Below, in pieces: positions 44,096 to 53,886 of a DNA stretch of 64,000 nt. The position numbers and the translations under genes are program-made. Source of the DNA: Candidatus Binataceae bacterium. Lineage in GTDB: Bacteria > Desulfobacterota > Binatia > Binatales > Binataceae. Below the pieces are notes generated by a model. It searched no databases and was not told the origin of the DNA. It saw nothing but the letters and a program-made list of their open reading frames with translations. Within the stretch, counting starts at the first letter, position 1, and the number at the start of each line of letters is the position of its first letter. Location of the stretch: the NCBI GenBank assembly GCA_030038355.1, contig JASHPB010000128.1:1-64000 (forward strand), in the 5' to 3' direction.

Positions 44096-47000
44096 AAATG
44101 CAAGGGACCAGGAAGAGAGTCAGTCCGGTGGATACGGTCAGACCGCCGACCGCTGCGCGAGCCAACGGAGCTGAAGCTTCCGATCCTGCACCCAGTTTTA
44201 GAGCTATTGGCATTAGGCCAGCCACGGTAGCCAACGCGGTCATCAGGATTGGCCTCATTCTGATGCGCGCGGATTCGATTGCAGCGCGGCGAAGTTCCTG
44301 ACCTTGCCGCCGTCTTTCATTGGCAAAGTCGACCAACAGAATCGAATTCGAGACCACGATCCCGACCATCACGATGATTCCCATGAATGATTCGATGTTC
44401 AACGTGGTACCAGTTGCCCAAAGCGTCCAAATAACGCCGATCAAGCCCATGGGCACTGCGAACATGATAATCAGCGGATCAAGGAACGACTTGAACTGCG
44501 CAACCATCACAAGATAAAGCAAGACTACCGCGAGCGACAACCCGAATCCGAAGCTCGAGAAGGATCTTTGCATCGAGACTACCGCGCCGTGATACGTTAC
44601 GCCCACTTGCGGCGGCAGGTGCATCTTTTCGACCTCGCGCTGGATCTTTGCCTGCGTGCCACCGAGATTCTCAGTACTGGGCGCGACGAGGAGATCGACA
44701 ACGCGCTGGATGCTGTAGTGATCAGCCTCGGAAGGATGGAACTCTGGTGTGATCGAGGCGACATCGCGCAACAAGAGGCTCTGCGCATGCCCGGTCTCCC
44801 GGTTGACGCTCTCGATCGGAATGTTCTCCAGCACCTGGGGAGAATCAAACCCATGCTCCGCGCCAGCGTACTGGACTGTCAAGAAGTAGTCATTCTTGTT
44901 TTCATGATCGATCCAGATGGATGGCTTGATATAGAGGTTCGAGTCGAGCGCGGTGATGACATTGGAAATTATTTGCTGCTGCGTTACGCCCAACCGCGCC
45001 GACTTTACCCGGTCGACCTGAATGTTGAGCGTAGGATAGTTCAGTTCTTGTGAGATATAGCTCTGGGACACATCCGGAAGATGAGTCAACCTGGCCTGAA
45101 GCTTCGTGGCCAGACCGCTGAGCTGGCTGAAATCGTTGCCCGCGAATTCAACGTCGATTGGGGCTATCTTTCCCAGGTTGAGGACCGCATCGATAATACT
45201 GCCCGAAGAAAACAACGTCCGCGCATCCGGAAGTTCTAGCGGCAGGATCTTCCTGAGTCGTTCCACGTAGTACTTGGTAGGTCGCCGATGCCCTGACTTA
45301 AGGGCGACCTGGATGAACCCGGAATCCTGGGCTGCGTTCGGCGAATAGATCGCTGATATGCTGGGCGCCAGTCCGATGTTCGAAATCACCATGTCGATCT
45401 CGTCCTTGGGAATCACTCTGCGGACGATCGCCTCGATTTGACGTGCCATATCGGTCGTCAACTCGATACGAGTGCCGGCCGGCGCACGGAAGTTGATAGT
45501 GAAGGTTCCCGCATCTGTTTCAGGAAACAGTTCGGTGCCAAGCAGCGGAAACATCGCGAGACTGGCCACGAAGAGAACCGTGACGCCGGCTATCACTATT
45601 GCTTTGTGATCGAGCGCCCTTTCAAGCAGCTGTTCATATCTCGCGGCGAAGCGCTCGTACCACGCGTTGAACACAGCGAACACGCCGCTGCCGCCACCGT
45701 GCTCAGCTTCCATCGCGGCTTCCTTGGTCAGAAAGCGCGCGCAATAGATCGGAATTATGCTCATCGCCACCATGTAAGACGCGGCCATTGAAAGCACGAC
45801 TGCCAATGCGAGCGCGCTGAACAGGTACTTGGCAACGCCGAACAGGAACATCACCGGAAAGAACACGATGCAGGTGGTGATGGTTGAGGCTAGAACTGGG
45901 AGCGCAACTTCCTCGGCGCCTTGGCGCGCAGCGATTCGAGGTTCTTTGCCTTCAGCGAGGTGACGGTTGATGTTCTCGAGAACCACGACCGAGTCATCGA
46001 CCAGTCTGCCAATCGCGAGCGCGAATCCGCCGAGTGTCATGATGTTGATCGTGGAGCCGTTCATATAAAGTCCGAACGCTCCGGCCAGAATTGACAGGGG
46101 AATCGAAAGGAAGATTGCAAACGTCGACCGGAAGCTTCCAAGGAAAATCAGGATCATCAGCGAGGCAAGCACCGCTCCCGAGATAGCCTCATGCTCGAGG
46201 CTGTCGATGGCTTCACGAATATAAGTAGATTGGTCGAAAATAGTCCTCAGTTTCATCCCGGCTGGAAGTCCGAATACGTTCGGCAGCAGATGCTTTACAC
46301 CGTCGACCACCGATATCGTGTTGGCCCCGACCTGCCGCAGGATGGGAATGTAGACGGAAGGCTGTCCGTTGATCAGGACCTTGTTGTACTGGATCTGGGA
46401 CGAATCATCGACTTTGCCGATGTCATCCATCAGCACCGGCGCCTGACCGCGGCCGATCTTCACCGGCACTTGGCCAATCTGCGGTACTTTTTTGATCATG
46501 CTGTTGGAATAGATGTAGTAATCCTTGGTGCCGATCTTAACGTCGCCGGCGGGCAAGATAAGGTTTGACTTGTCGAGCGCGTTGACGACGTCCATCAGGG
46601 ACAGGCCACGAGCCTGTAACGCCTGCGAATTGGCATAGGCCATGATCTGGCGGAACTTTCCGCCGAAGGGTATGGGGATCGAAGCGCCGGGTACGGTAGC
46701 TAGCTGATTGCGGACATTGTAGCGCGCCTCATCCTCTAGCTGAGTTTCGCTGAAGCCTTTCCCTTCCAGCGTTACCAGCACAACAGGTAACGAGGAAGCA
46801 TCGTACTGCAATACGAGGGGCGGCAGCGTGCCGGGCGGCATGATCCCCAGATCAGCCATCGCCAACGTTCCCATCTGGGCTGCTGCCGCCTCGATGTTGG
46901 TGCCCGGTTGAAAGAAGACCTTGATGATGCTCACGCCTGACAACGAACGTGACTCGATATGTTGAATGTTGCTGCCGAGGGTAAAAAATCGCTCGTAGCG

Positions 47001-47189
47001 GAAGGTTATGTTGTCCTCCATATCGAGCGGAGGCATCCCCTGGTAAAAGGTTGCCACAACAACGGCCGGTATCTTGATGTCCGGGAACACGTCGACCGGC
47101 ATCCGGGTAAACGCGGTTGCTCCGAGGATGGCGATGACCAGCGCCCCGACAATGATGGTGTAGGGATTGCGCAGCGAGAAACTTGGCAC
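44052..47189 (-). CDS. RND efflux pump inner-membrane transporter
   Basis: The 1045-aa protein is an AcrB/MexB-type transporter with twelve membrane helices and two large periplasmic domains. FTRMPVDVFPDIKIP at the N-terminus and GRLVDDSVVVLENI, with the proton-relay acidic pair, are typical. The divergence from HAE-1 drug pumps is not resolvable by eye, so the substrate is open. It heads the operon pump-adaptor-channel. Confidence 0.95.
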   Translation of the reverse strand: MPSFSLRNPYTIIVGALVIAILGATAFTRMPVDVFPDIKIPAVVVATFYQGMPPLDMEDNITFRYERFFTLGSNIQHIESRSLSGVSIIKVFFQPGTNIEAAAAQMGTLAMADLGIMPPGTLPPLVLQYDASSLPVVLVTLEGKGFSETQLEDEARYNVRNQLATVPGASIPIPFGGKFRQIMAYANSQALQARGLSLMDVVNALDKSNLILPAGDVKIGTKDYYIYSNSMIKKVPQIGQVPVKIGRGQAPVLMDDIGKVDDSSQIQYNKVLINGQPSVYIPILRQVGANTISVVDGVKHLLPNVFGLPAGMKLRTIFDQSTYIREAIDSLEHEAISGAVLASLMILIFLGSFRSTFAIFLSIPLSILAGAFGLYMNGSTINIMTLGGFALAIGRLVDDSVVVLENINRHLAEGKEPRIAARQGAEEVALPVLASTITTCIVFFPVMFLFGVAKYLFSALALAVVLSMAASYMVAMSIIPIYCARFLTKEAAMEAEHGGGSGVFAVFNAWYERFAARYEQLLERALDHKAIVIAGVTVLFVASLAMFPLLGTELFPETDAGTFTINFRAPAGTRIELTTDMARQIEAIVRRVIPKDEIDMVISNIGLAPSISAIYSPNAAQDSGFIQVALKSGHRRPTKYYVERLRKILPLELPDARTLFSSGSIIDAVLNLGKIAPIDVEFAGNDFSQLSGLATKLQARLTHLPDVSQSYISQELNYPTLNIQVDRVKSARLGVTQQQIISNVITALDSNLYIKPSIWIDHENKNDYFLTVQYAGAEHGFDSPQVLENIPIESVNRETGHAQSLLLRDVASITPEFHPSEADHYSIQRVVDLLVAPSTENLGGTQAKIQREVEKMHLPPQVGVTYHGAVVSMQRSFSSFGFGLSLAVVLLYLVMVAQFKSFLDPLIIMFAVPMGLIGVIWTLWATGTTLNIESFMGIIVMVGIVVSNSILLVDFANERRRQGQELRRAAIESARIRMRPILMTALATVAGLMPIALKLGAGSEASAPLARAAVGGLTVSTGLTLFLVPCIYEFFYKRLARTQTP

Positions 47190-47303
47190 GATTCGAACTC
47201 CCTCCCACCGCTGAGCTTTATCGCGGTGGCAAATCAGACACCAATACAGACTTCATGCGATGCACGAAGTCCGCGCACTACGTGTTATGGCGCGGTGACT
47301 GGA

Positions 47304-47657
47304 CTAGAGAAAGGGATCCGGACTATCGGTGCGCGCTGAGAGCAGTTTCAAGCGCCGTATGAAGATCTGTAGCGGCGGTATCGGCAAGCTCAACTCCAAA
47401 ATGGGCCGCACCGTTTGAGCAATTGACATTGGGGCGGGCTGAGCGTGCCGCGGAATACGTTGGGCCTGAAACTCGAATTCAAAGTCCGGTTGACTCGACG
47501 AATTTTGGGTGAAGCGATGCGCTCCGGCCTCAACACTCTGTGCTGCCGCGCTACAGGAAACATGCGCATGCGGTCCGATCACCGTTGGTGCGAATGCGAA
47601 GATGCTCACTGTGACAAGGATCACGGCGAGCAGAGAAGACTGTGTGCGGTTAAGCAT
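47304..47657 (-). CDS. Hypothetical secreted protein upstream of the RND operon
   Basis: This 117-aa frame begins with a signal-like segment (SSLLAVILVTVSIFAFAPTV) followed by a His- and Pro-containing region. It lies 114 bp upstream of the pump gene on the same strand. In several RND operons a small periplasmic metal-linked protein occupies this place, but no family is seen here. Confidence 0.4.
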   Translation of the reverse strand: MLNRTQSSLLAVILVTVSIFAFAPTVIGPHAHVSCSAAAQSVEAGAHRFTQNSSSQPDFEFEFQAQRIPRHAQPAPMSIAQTVRPILELSLPIPPLQIFIRRLKLLSARTDSPDPFL

Positions 47658-47873
47658 CAGCCGGAAGCGGCTTCATTTTAGCGCAACCCTTTTCGAATGC
47701 AAACCCGCACCGGGCGACCGGCCCATAGATGAAATCGCCAAAGCAACGATTCGCACGAGTTCCTCGGCGTGTCGTCCCATTTGCGTTAGCCACTCGGTCC
47801 GACACTGATCGCTCCCAAATCCTGAGGATTTGAATTAAAAGAAAGGAAAACTCGTCAAGCAGTCGGAGCGTGA

Positions 47874-48239
47874 ATGTTCAAAGTTCGATCAGGAAATTGG
47901 CGGCGAATCCTCCGGATTGCCGTCGTAGCGTTCCTGGTCTTCTCTTGCGTTCGCGTCGTGTATCCGCTTCTCGCGTGTAGCCCCAATACATCGCGTCATC
48001 ACTACGCGCAGCGGGAAGAGAAGCTGACGCGAGGCACCGTCTTCGAAGTCGGGGCCGAGACGCTAAAGGTCGCGATCCTTTCAACAATTCGGCATCGCAA
48101 TCTGTGGTTGGTGGCCGCTGCCGAAGACGCCCCGCTAGCGCGGTTCCAGGCTGACGGACTTACGCTGCAAATCTGGCCAGAGCAGCAGCGCATATTCTTT
48201 CGTCGCATTCTTTCTCCGCCGAGTGACGCCGGCCACTAG
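47874..48239 (+). CDS. Hypothetical protein with N-terminal signal/anchor
   Basis: The 121-aa protein has a basic start and a hydrophobic segment (IAVVAFLVFSCVRVVYPLLA), then a mixed soluble region. AAAGGAAA lies about 25 bases upstream, too far to decide the start. It is transcribed divergently from the RND genes. No family was recognised. Confidence 0.45.
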   Translation: MFKVRSGNWRRILRIAVVAFLVFSCVRVVYPLLACSPNTSRHHYAQREEKLTRGTVFEVGAETLKVAILSTIRHRNLWLVAAAEDAPLARFQADGLTLQIWPEQQRIFFRRILSPPSDAGH

Positions 48240-48370
48240 ATCCCAAACACATAGCCCCGCCTAGTTCTGAAGAATGCGGTTTCTTCTTCGCCGCGTTCGG
48301 CTTTGACCGATACGTTTGCGAAACATAGGTGCGGCCGCTGGGCGGCTCACATGAATCGGGGAACAGTGCA

Positions 48371-48916
48371 ATGACTGGTATACACAATAATCATCGGACC
48401 GATCGTGAACGACAATCGGAAGCTGCGCTCTCGCGATCGCGAGGTGAATCGCTTGAGGGGCTGCTCTGCGATTTGCGCGATCAGGAGCTCCGCAGAATAA
48501 AAGCCTACGCGCGTAACGAATCGGCCGAGGGGCAATCAATCGGCGATGAGTTGGACCGCGCGCGCCAGCACGAAGAGATCGAATTCAAGGTGAGCCTGCT
48601 GGAGCTTAGCGAGCGGCTCCTGGCGGCGATCACCTCGGCCTTGGCCCGGATGAGAGAATCCAAGTTCGAAGTATGCGAAGAATGCGAGCAACCGATCTCG
48701 CCCGCTCGCCTGCAGTCCGTGCCCATGGCCAAATACTGCCTTGATTGCCAGCGCGAGATTGAAGTCGCCGAAGAGCGCCACAAAATTCGCGCCCGAATTA
48801 CCCAAGCTCGATCAAGCAGCCTCTTCGATACCTACGCGGCTCAATCCGAAACAGTGAAGGAGAGAGGAATCAAACGCTTCCACATTCCACGAGCCAAGGG
48901 CGCGCCGCCGATCTGA
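48371..48916 (+). CDS. TraR/DksA-family zinc-finger protein
   Basis: Starting at 48371 the protein has 181 aa. A helical coiled coil (about 35-115) leads to a C4 zinc finger, CEEC and CLDC about 20 residues apart (EVCEECEQPISPARL; AKYCLDCQREIE). DksA-like proteins bind the RNA polymerase secondary channel and adjust transcription with ppGpp. The acidic coiled-coil tip residues could not be placed with certainty. Confidence 0.85.
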   Translation: MTGIHNNHRTDRERQSEAALSRSRGESLEGLLCDLRDQELRRIKAYARNESAEGQSIGDELDRARQHEEIEFKVSLLELSERLLAAITSALARMRESKFEVCEECEQPISPARLQSVPMAKYCLDCQREIEVAEERHKIRARITQARSSSLFDTYAAQSETVKERGIKRFHIPRAKGAPPI

Positions 48917-49003
48917 CGAGCGGTCTTAGTGAGGCTTCGGGGCCAACATGCTCCGCAACCCTCGGCCTTGACCAAAGCTTGCGCAAAAGGAGCGCTTCAA
49001 ATC

Positions 49004-49933
49004 TTGACGTTTGAGAAAACTCATCGATGGGCGATAGTGCTCGCCGGAGGCGACGGGAAAAGGTTCGCTCCAACGATGCAACCTATCGAAATTGGCGAAA
49101 AGCCGAAGCAGTTCTGCAAGGTTCTGAGCGATCTCACTTTAATTGAGCAGGTGCGAAATCGCATCGAGCTGATTTTGCCGAGTCACCGGATTTTCTATGC
49201 GTTATCGCGTACGCACGAACGATACTTCTGGCCGTTGCTATCCGAAGTGCTCTTATCGCGGATGGTGATTCAGCCGCTGAACCGTGGCACCGCGCCAGCA
49301 GTACTTTATTCGCTGTTGCGGCTCGGCCTTATTGATCCCGACGCACACGTTGCGCTTTTTCCGTCCGATTTCTTTGTCAGCAACGATCGGCTCTTGATGT
49401 CTTACGTAGAGAGATCCTTCGACACACTGGCTATCCGTCCCGATCTCGTAATCGTGCTTGGCATGACTCCGGATTCGCCAGCAACGGAACATAACTGGAT
49501 CGAACCAGCGAGTGCCTTTGCTTGCAACTTGGAATTGTTGTTCAGGGTGCGCCGCTTCATCGAGAGGCCTCCGGTTGAGGTCGCTCAAAGGCTATGCGCG
49601 CATGGACGATGCTTCTGGAATAGCTCCATCGTGGTCGCACGCCTGGTCAATCTACTCGCGTTGATGATCGACGTGCTACCAAATCTTTATGACGAATTCG
49701 GTCGGCTTGCGGATGTTCTGGGAACTGAGTTTGAGAGCGAGGCAGTAGAATGCACCTATCGATCGATACGGGGCATCGATTTCAACTCGAGCGTGCTGTC
49801 TGCCAGGGCATTCAAAATCACCATGATGCGTGTCGACGGACTTTTCTGGAATGATTTGGATAGTAACAGTGAAGTGCTGGCCACGTTAGAACACATCGGA
49901 GTAAGGCCAAAATGGTTGTCGGTGATCAACTGA
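49004..49933 (+). CDS. Sugar-phosphate nucleotidyltransferase, mannose-1-phosphate guanylyltransferase-like
   Basis: The frame is open from GTG 48929, but a TTG at 49004 after AGGAG gives a start (309 aa) just before the catalytic RWAIVLAGGDGKRFAP. Other family signs are KPKQFC, QPLNRGTAPAVLYSL and ALFPSDFFV. It would form GDP-mannose or a similar NDP-sugar. The C-terminal isomerase/cupin domain of ManC is absent, so it is a stand-alone transferase. Confidence 0.8.
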   Translation: MTFEKTHRWAIVLAGGDGKRFAPTMQPIEIGEKPKQFCKVLSDLTLIEQVRNRIELILPSHRIFYALSRTHERYFWPLLSEVLLSRMVIQPLNRGTAPAVLYSLLRLGLIDPDAHVALFPSDFFVSNDRLLMSYVERSFDTLAIRPDLVIVLGMTPDSPATEHNWIEPASAFACNLELLFRVRRFIERPPVEVAQRLCAHGRCFWNSSIVVARLVNLLALMIDVLPNLYDEFGRLADVLGTEFESEAVECTYRSIRGIDFNSSVLSARAFKITMMRVDGLFWNDLDSNSEVLATLEHIGVRPKWLSVIN

Positions 49934-50131
49934 ACGTTACGCCTCTTTGGTTGGCGTTCGGTGACTGAGGCCAGAGTGCGGATTCGGCATTGTTGCGGAC
50001 ATCGGTCAGACACCGAAGCGGCAGTTCGTGGTGAACGCCAATTCCTAACCGATGGAGCGCATCACGCGAGATAGCGAACGACCAGCGCCGATCGTCGCTT
50101 CAATGGTACCGGAGTCCCGACCTTCGCCTCA

Positions 50132-50922
50132 TTTGTCGGATTCCTGATACTGAATCTGGCGCTCTTTGGCTGCGCATGCCTTGGCCAAGGATCGACGACG
50201 GCCCCGAAGCAACCGATTTTTTTGCGAGCTTCAGATCTACACGACGGATACTGTTGCCAGGACCATCTGATGTTCGAGGTGCGTAGTAAATGACCTGATT
50301 GCGGCGCAGAGCAGAGGCCGTGAGAAACTGCCAGTTTACTCAGTATCACAACACGGCCCGGCTCGCGTACGGACTTCTACCGTGGCTCGAAGTCGGACAA
50401 TACGTCTGCACCGGCGAGCTTGGCGAAGGCAGGTACGAATATGCGGGTGCGCGGACCAAAGCGCACTTCAGCATCCCGCAGACTGAGTCGTGGCTTGTAC
50501 AAGTCGACGGCAATGTCGAACTTTAGTATATGCGCCGCGCGGCCGTTGACGATCCGCTCAATATCGAGTTCATGCCCATGATCGAAGGCTATGTAGGCTA
50601 CTTCTTTCTGGTCGCGAATCCGGCTGTCGAAAAGCAATTCTCCGGTCCGGGCACCCATAATGGGCTCTCGTTCGAACCGAACGCCGCAATCAGTTATCGC
50701 TTGGGCGGCAAATGGAACTGGTTCGAGCCTTCGCTCGTGTATTACGGCGATCCAGGACCGATCACCAACGTATACGGCTTCAATCAGCAGCAGGATTTCA
50801 TCGTGCCTGGTTTCAACCTTTATCTGGACCCGCGCTTCGAATTCAATTTCGGTGCAGGCTTCGGACTGTCCGGCACGTTAAGCGGACAGTTCGTAAAAGC
50901 GACGATCGCTTGGGAGTTCTAG
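50132..50922 (+). pseudogene. Degraded outer-membrane beta-barrel protein gene
   Basis: Frame 2 (50132-50291) carries a signal-like FVGFLILNLALFGCACLG and DHLMFEV. The match then shifts to frame 1 near 50299 (CQFTQYHNTARLAYGLLPWLEVGQ), hits TAG at 50524-50526 (NVEL, stop, YMRRAAVDDP) and ends at 50922 with barrel strands and VKATIAWEF. Reading through gives a typical beta-barrel with terminal Phe. At least one frameshift and one stop are needed, so it is a remnant. Confidence 0.65.
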
Positions 50923-51009
50923 CCGCCGACGCGCCATGACCTTGCACTTCCCTGCGCCGGGCGACGCAATGAGAAAACTCGCGACCTCCTGCTGGAGGCG
51001 TCGAGATGT

Positions 51010-52155
51010 TTACTCGGCGATGGCAGCGTTCAAATCTTCGATCGCCTGGGCAAACTCCTCCATAAACTCCTGCACCACGGTGCGGCATGACTTGACGCTG
51101 TGCACGAGGCCAACGCCCTGGCCGACGAAGTAAGTGACCAGCTCGCGCGCTCTTTTGTTGCCGTGCTCGGCAGCGCGCTGCGCCGCCGCCAGGGTTGGTT
51201 CGCTGACCAGGCTCTGTAGCGGCATCGGAAGAGGACCCGGGCTCTCCGGTCCTTCCCACGCATCGGTGAACGCCGACCGGAGCTGGCGCGTCGGCTTGCC
51301 GGTACGGCATCGCGATCGCACGGTGTCGCGCGAGCGCGCTTCGATCATCTTCTCGCGAAAAATCTCCGTGGTCTCGGATTCGTTGGTTGCAAGCCATACC
51401 GAGCCGGTCCAGACGCCCGCCGCACCCATCGCCATCGCGGCCGCCATTTGACGACCGGTCATGATGCCGCCCGCCGCCAGCACGGGAACATTCCGAATCG
51501 GCTTGATCGCGCGAATTACCTCAGGGATCAGAACCATCGTCGCGACCTCGCCAGTATGTCCGCCTGCTTCTCCACCCTGTGCGACGATGATATCGACTCC
51601 CGCCTCTGCCTGGCGGACGGCATGCTCCGGTGCGCCAACCAACGCCGCAACCGGCACGTTGTGTTTGCGCCCCATCTCAATCATCGACTGCGGCGGCACT
51701 CCCAACGCATTCGCGATCAATCCGATCGGATGATGGAAAGAAACTTCGAGCAGCTTGAGCGCATTCTCCGCCTGCATCGAAATGGGAGAATCGGGATCGC
51801 GGGTGCGCACGCCTTCGATCGATTGCGACGGCTCGATTCCGTGCTTGAGCATCAGGTTTCGCGCGAAGTCTCGATGCTTCTGCGGAACACGCTCCTGCAG
51901 CGCGCCGTAAGTGACGCCCTTCTCATTCTTGACCAGCAGGTTTTCCGGAATGAGCACATCGATACCGTATCGCTTCCCATCGATGTGCTGATCGATCCAT
52001 TGCAGCTCGAGTTCGAGCTGATCAGGCGTAAATGCCGTCGCGCCAAGTACGCCAAAGCCGCCCGCCTTGCTCACCGCCGCAACGACGTCGCGGCAATGAC
52101 TGAACGCCACCAGCGGAAAGTCGATCCCGAGCATCTGGCAAATAGGGGTCTTCAC
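51010..52155 (-). CDS. Nitronate monooxygenase/2-nitropropane dioxygenase family
   Basis: The GTG at 52155 follows AGGAGTAAGGACA and gives 381 aa; an upstream ATG at 52251 is less likely. The TIM barrel binds FMN; GGFGVLGATAF, GVPPQSMIEMG and GGEAGGHTGEV are family marks, with the His of the last motif usually catalytic. It oxidises nitronates such as propionate-3-nitronate or acts as a related enoyl reductase. It is divergent from the P450 gene. Confidence 0.88.
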   Translation of the reverse strand: MKTPICQMLGIDFPLVAFSHCRDVVAAVSKAGGFGVLGATAFTPDQLELELQWIDQHIDGKRYGIDVLIPENLLVKNEKGVTYGALQERVPQKHRDFARNLMLKHGIEPSQSIEGVRTRDPDSPISMQAENALKLLEVSFHHPIGLIANALGVPPQSMIEMGRKHNVPVAALVGAPEHAVRQAEAGVDIIVAQGGEAGGHTGEVATMVLIPEVIRAIKPIRNVPVLAAGGIMTGRQMAAAMAMGAAGVWTGSVWLATNESETTEIFREKMIEARSRDTVRSRCRTGKPTRQLRSAFTDAWEGPESPGPLPMPLQSLVSEPTLAAAQRAAEHGNKRARELVTYFVGQGVGLVHSVKSCRTVVQEFMEEFAQAIEDLNAAIAE

Positions 52156-52377
52156 TGTCCTTACTCCTAACGGCAACGCGCTTCGCATCGAGCGCATCGC
52201 GCCCAATAACGTTGATGCGCGAGCGCACTCGTGCGTGGCACAAGCGGGCATCTATCTTGTGCCGGATTCGCCGCTGGAGTTGAGTTGTACCTCACCTCAT
52301 GCGAGGAGAGCGAGTGCAGACCGTCAGATTCCGAGGATGGTGGAAGTCTGCCGAGCATGCTGGAGACTCAAAATGCT

Positions 52378-52386
52378 TGTTATACT
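52378..52386 (+). promoter_or_regulatory. Extended -10 promoter candidate for the P450 gene
   Basis: TGtTATACT at 52378-52386 fits an extended -10 element about 76 bp before the P450 start. No good -35 is present at 16-17 bp, as is common with extended -10 promoters. The rest of the 306-bp divergent gap shows nothing else definite. Confidence 0.35.
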
Positions 52387-52461
52387 CTGGTTTGGCTGGC
52401 AGTGGGCGAGGAGTCAAACATCCTGTGCCAATGCCCGGCCGTCTGAACGAATTGGAACACC

Positions 52462-53694
52462 GTGACTCGGATCGCTATGGAAAGACCCAAGATTGATCTG
52501 CTCAGCGTTGCGTCGTTCGCCCACGGCCAGCCGCACGAACAATTCCGATGGCTGCGTGCGAACGATTCAGTGTACTGGCATGAAGAGCCCAGCGGCCCGG
52601 GATTCTGGGCGGTGATGCGTTATCAAGACGTGTACGCGGTCAGCCGCGAGCCGAAGACCTACTCGTCGTATGCCGGCGGGATCGCGATCAACGACATGGA
52701 CCCGGACGGACTGGCAGCATCGCGCAACATGATGCTCTTCATGGACCCGCCCAAGCACACTCGTTACCGCGCGCTGGTCAGTTCGCAGTTCATTCCGCGC
52801 AGCGCGCGACTGATGAAACCACGAATCGAGGAACTCGCTCGCAAAATTATCGACCGCGTGATCGCTCGTGGCGAATGCGACCTCGTAAGCCAGATCGCGG
52901 GCGAGTTGCCCTCATACGTCATCGCGGAGCTGATGGGCATCCCGCTCGAAGACGGACGGCGACTCTACGAATGGACCGAGAAAATGCATTCCTCATCGGA
53001 AGCGGTGCCGGAGATTGAAAAGCGGGCCGCGTCGGCGCAGTTGCTCAGTTACGCGCTTGGGATCGCCGAGCAGAGGCGCAACAAGCCGAGCGATGATCTC
53101 GCGACCCGTCTCTTGAATTCGGAGATCGAGGGCGATCGCGTGACGCCAGCTGAGTACGCGATGTTCTTCCTGCTCCTGATCAACGCGGGCGGTGACACAA
53201 CGCGCAACCTGCTTGCCGGCGGCATGCTCGCCTTGTTCGAAAACCCGGCTGAGCGCCGGAAGTTGCAGGGCGATCTGGATCGTCTGCTTCCGACCGCGGT
53301 TGAAGAGATGCTGCGTTACGTGAGCCCGGTCGTTTATATGCGGCGCACGGCGACCTGCGATGCGACGTTGGGCGGCAAGACCATTCGCGCCGGGGACAAG
53401 GTCGTCATGTACTACGGCTCGGCGAATCGCGACGAATCTGTATTCGCCGAACCGGACCGCTTCGACGTGGCGCGCAGCCCGAACGATCACATCGCATTCG
53501 GCGGCGGAGGCACGCACTTTTGCCTCGGCGCGCACATCGCGCGGATTGAAATTGAGGCGATGCTCCGTGAAATCCTGACCCGGCTGCCCGATATCGAAGC
53601 GGCCGGACCCGCGGAATGGCTTCCTTCCAACTTCATATCGGGACCGCGCCGACTGCCGGTCCGTTTCTCGGTTGGTTTCCGCGCCCATGCCTGA
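52462..53694 (+). CDS. Cytochrome P450
   Basis: The 410-aa haem monooxygenase has I-helix AGGDTT, the ExxR of EEMLRYVSP, and the haem loop FGGGGTHFCLG with Cys354 as thiolate ligand. It resembles bacterial P450s acting on sterols, fatty acids or terpenoids, with no membrane anchor. GTG 52462 is used; ATG 52477 would shorten it by five residues. Redox partners are not nearby. The following SDR gene may process its product. Confidence 0.95.
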   Translation: MTRIAMERPKIDLLSVASFAHGQPHEQFRWLRANDSVYWHEEPSGPGFWAVMRYQDVYAVSREPKTYSSYAGGIAINDMDPDGLAASRNMMLFMDPPKHTRYRALVSSQFIPRSARLMKPRIEELARKIIDRVIARGECDLVSQIAGELPSYVIAELMGIPLEDGRRLYEWTEKMHSSSEAVPEIEKRAASAQLLSYALGIAEQRRNKPSDDLATRLLNSEIEGDRVTPAEYAMFFLLLINAGGDTTRNLLAGGMLALFENPAERRKLQGDLDRLLPTAVEEMLRYVSPVVYMRRTATCDATLGGKTIRAGDKVVMYYGSANRDESVFAEPDRFDVARSPNDHIAFGGGGTHFCLGAHIARIEIEAMLREILTRLPDIEAAGPAEWLPSNFISGPRRLPVRFSVGFRAHA

Positions 53695-53886
53695 TTAGGA
53701 AGATTGCTGCCTGCATCGCAGGTCCCGGATTCGATCAGCTCACGGCACCTCGCCCGAATGCTCTCAGCGACGGAACCGGAGTCTTGCTTCTACCGCGCCT
53801 CTGACTTCTTGCGGAGCATGGTGTAGAAGAGTGTGTTGCAGCGCAGCACCTTGTTGTGCGCGCTATCCAAAGGGAAAGGGCAGTTT

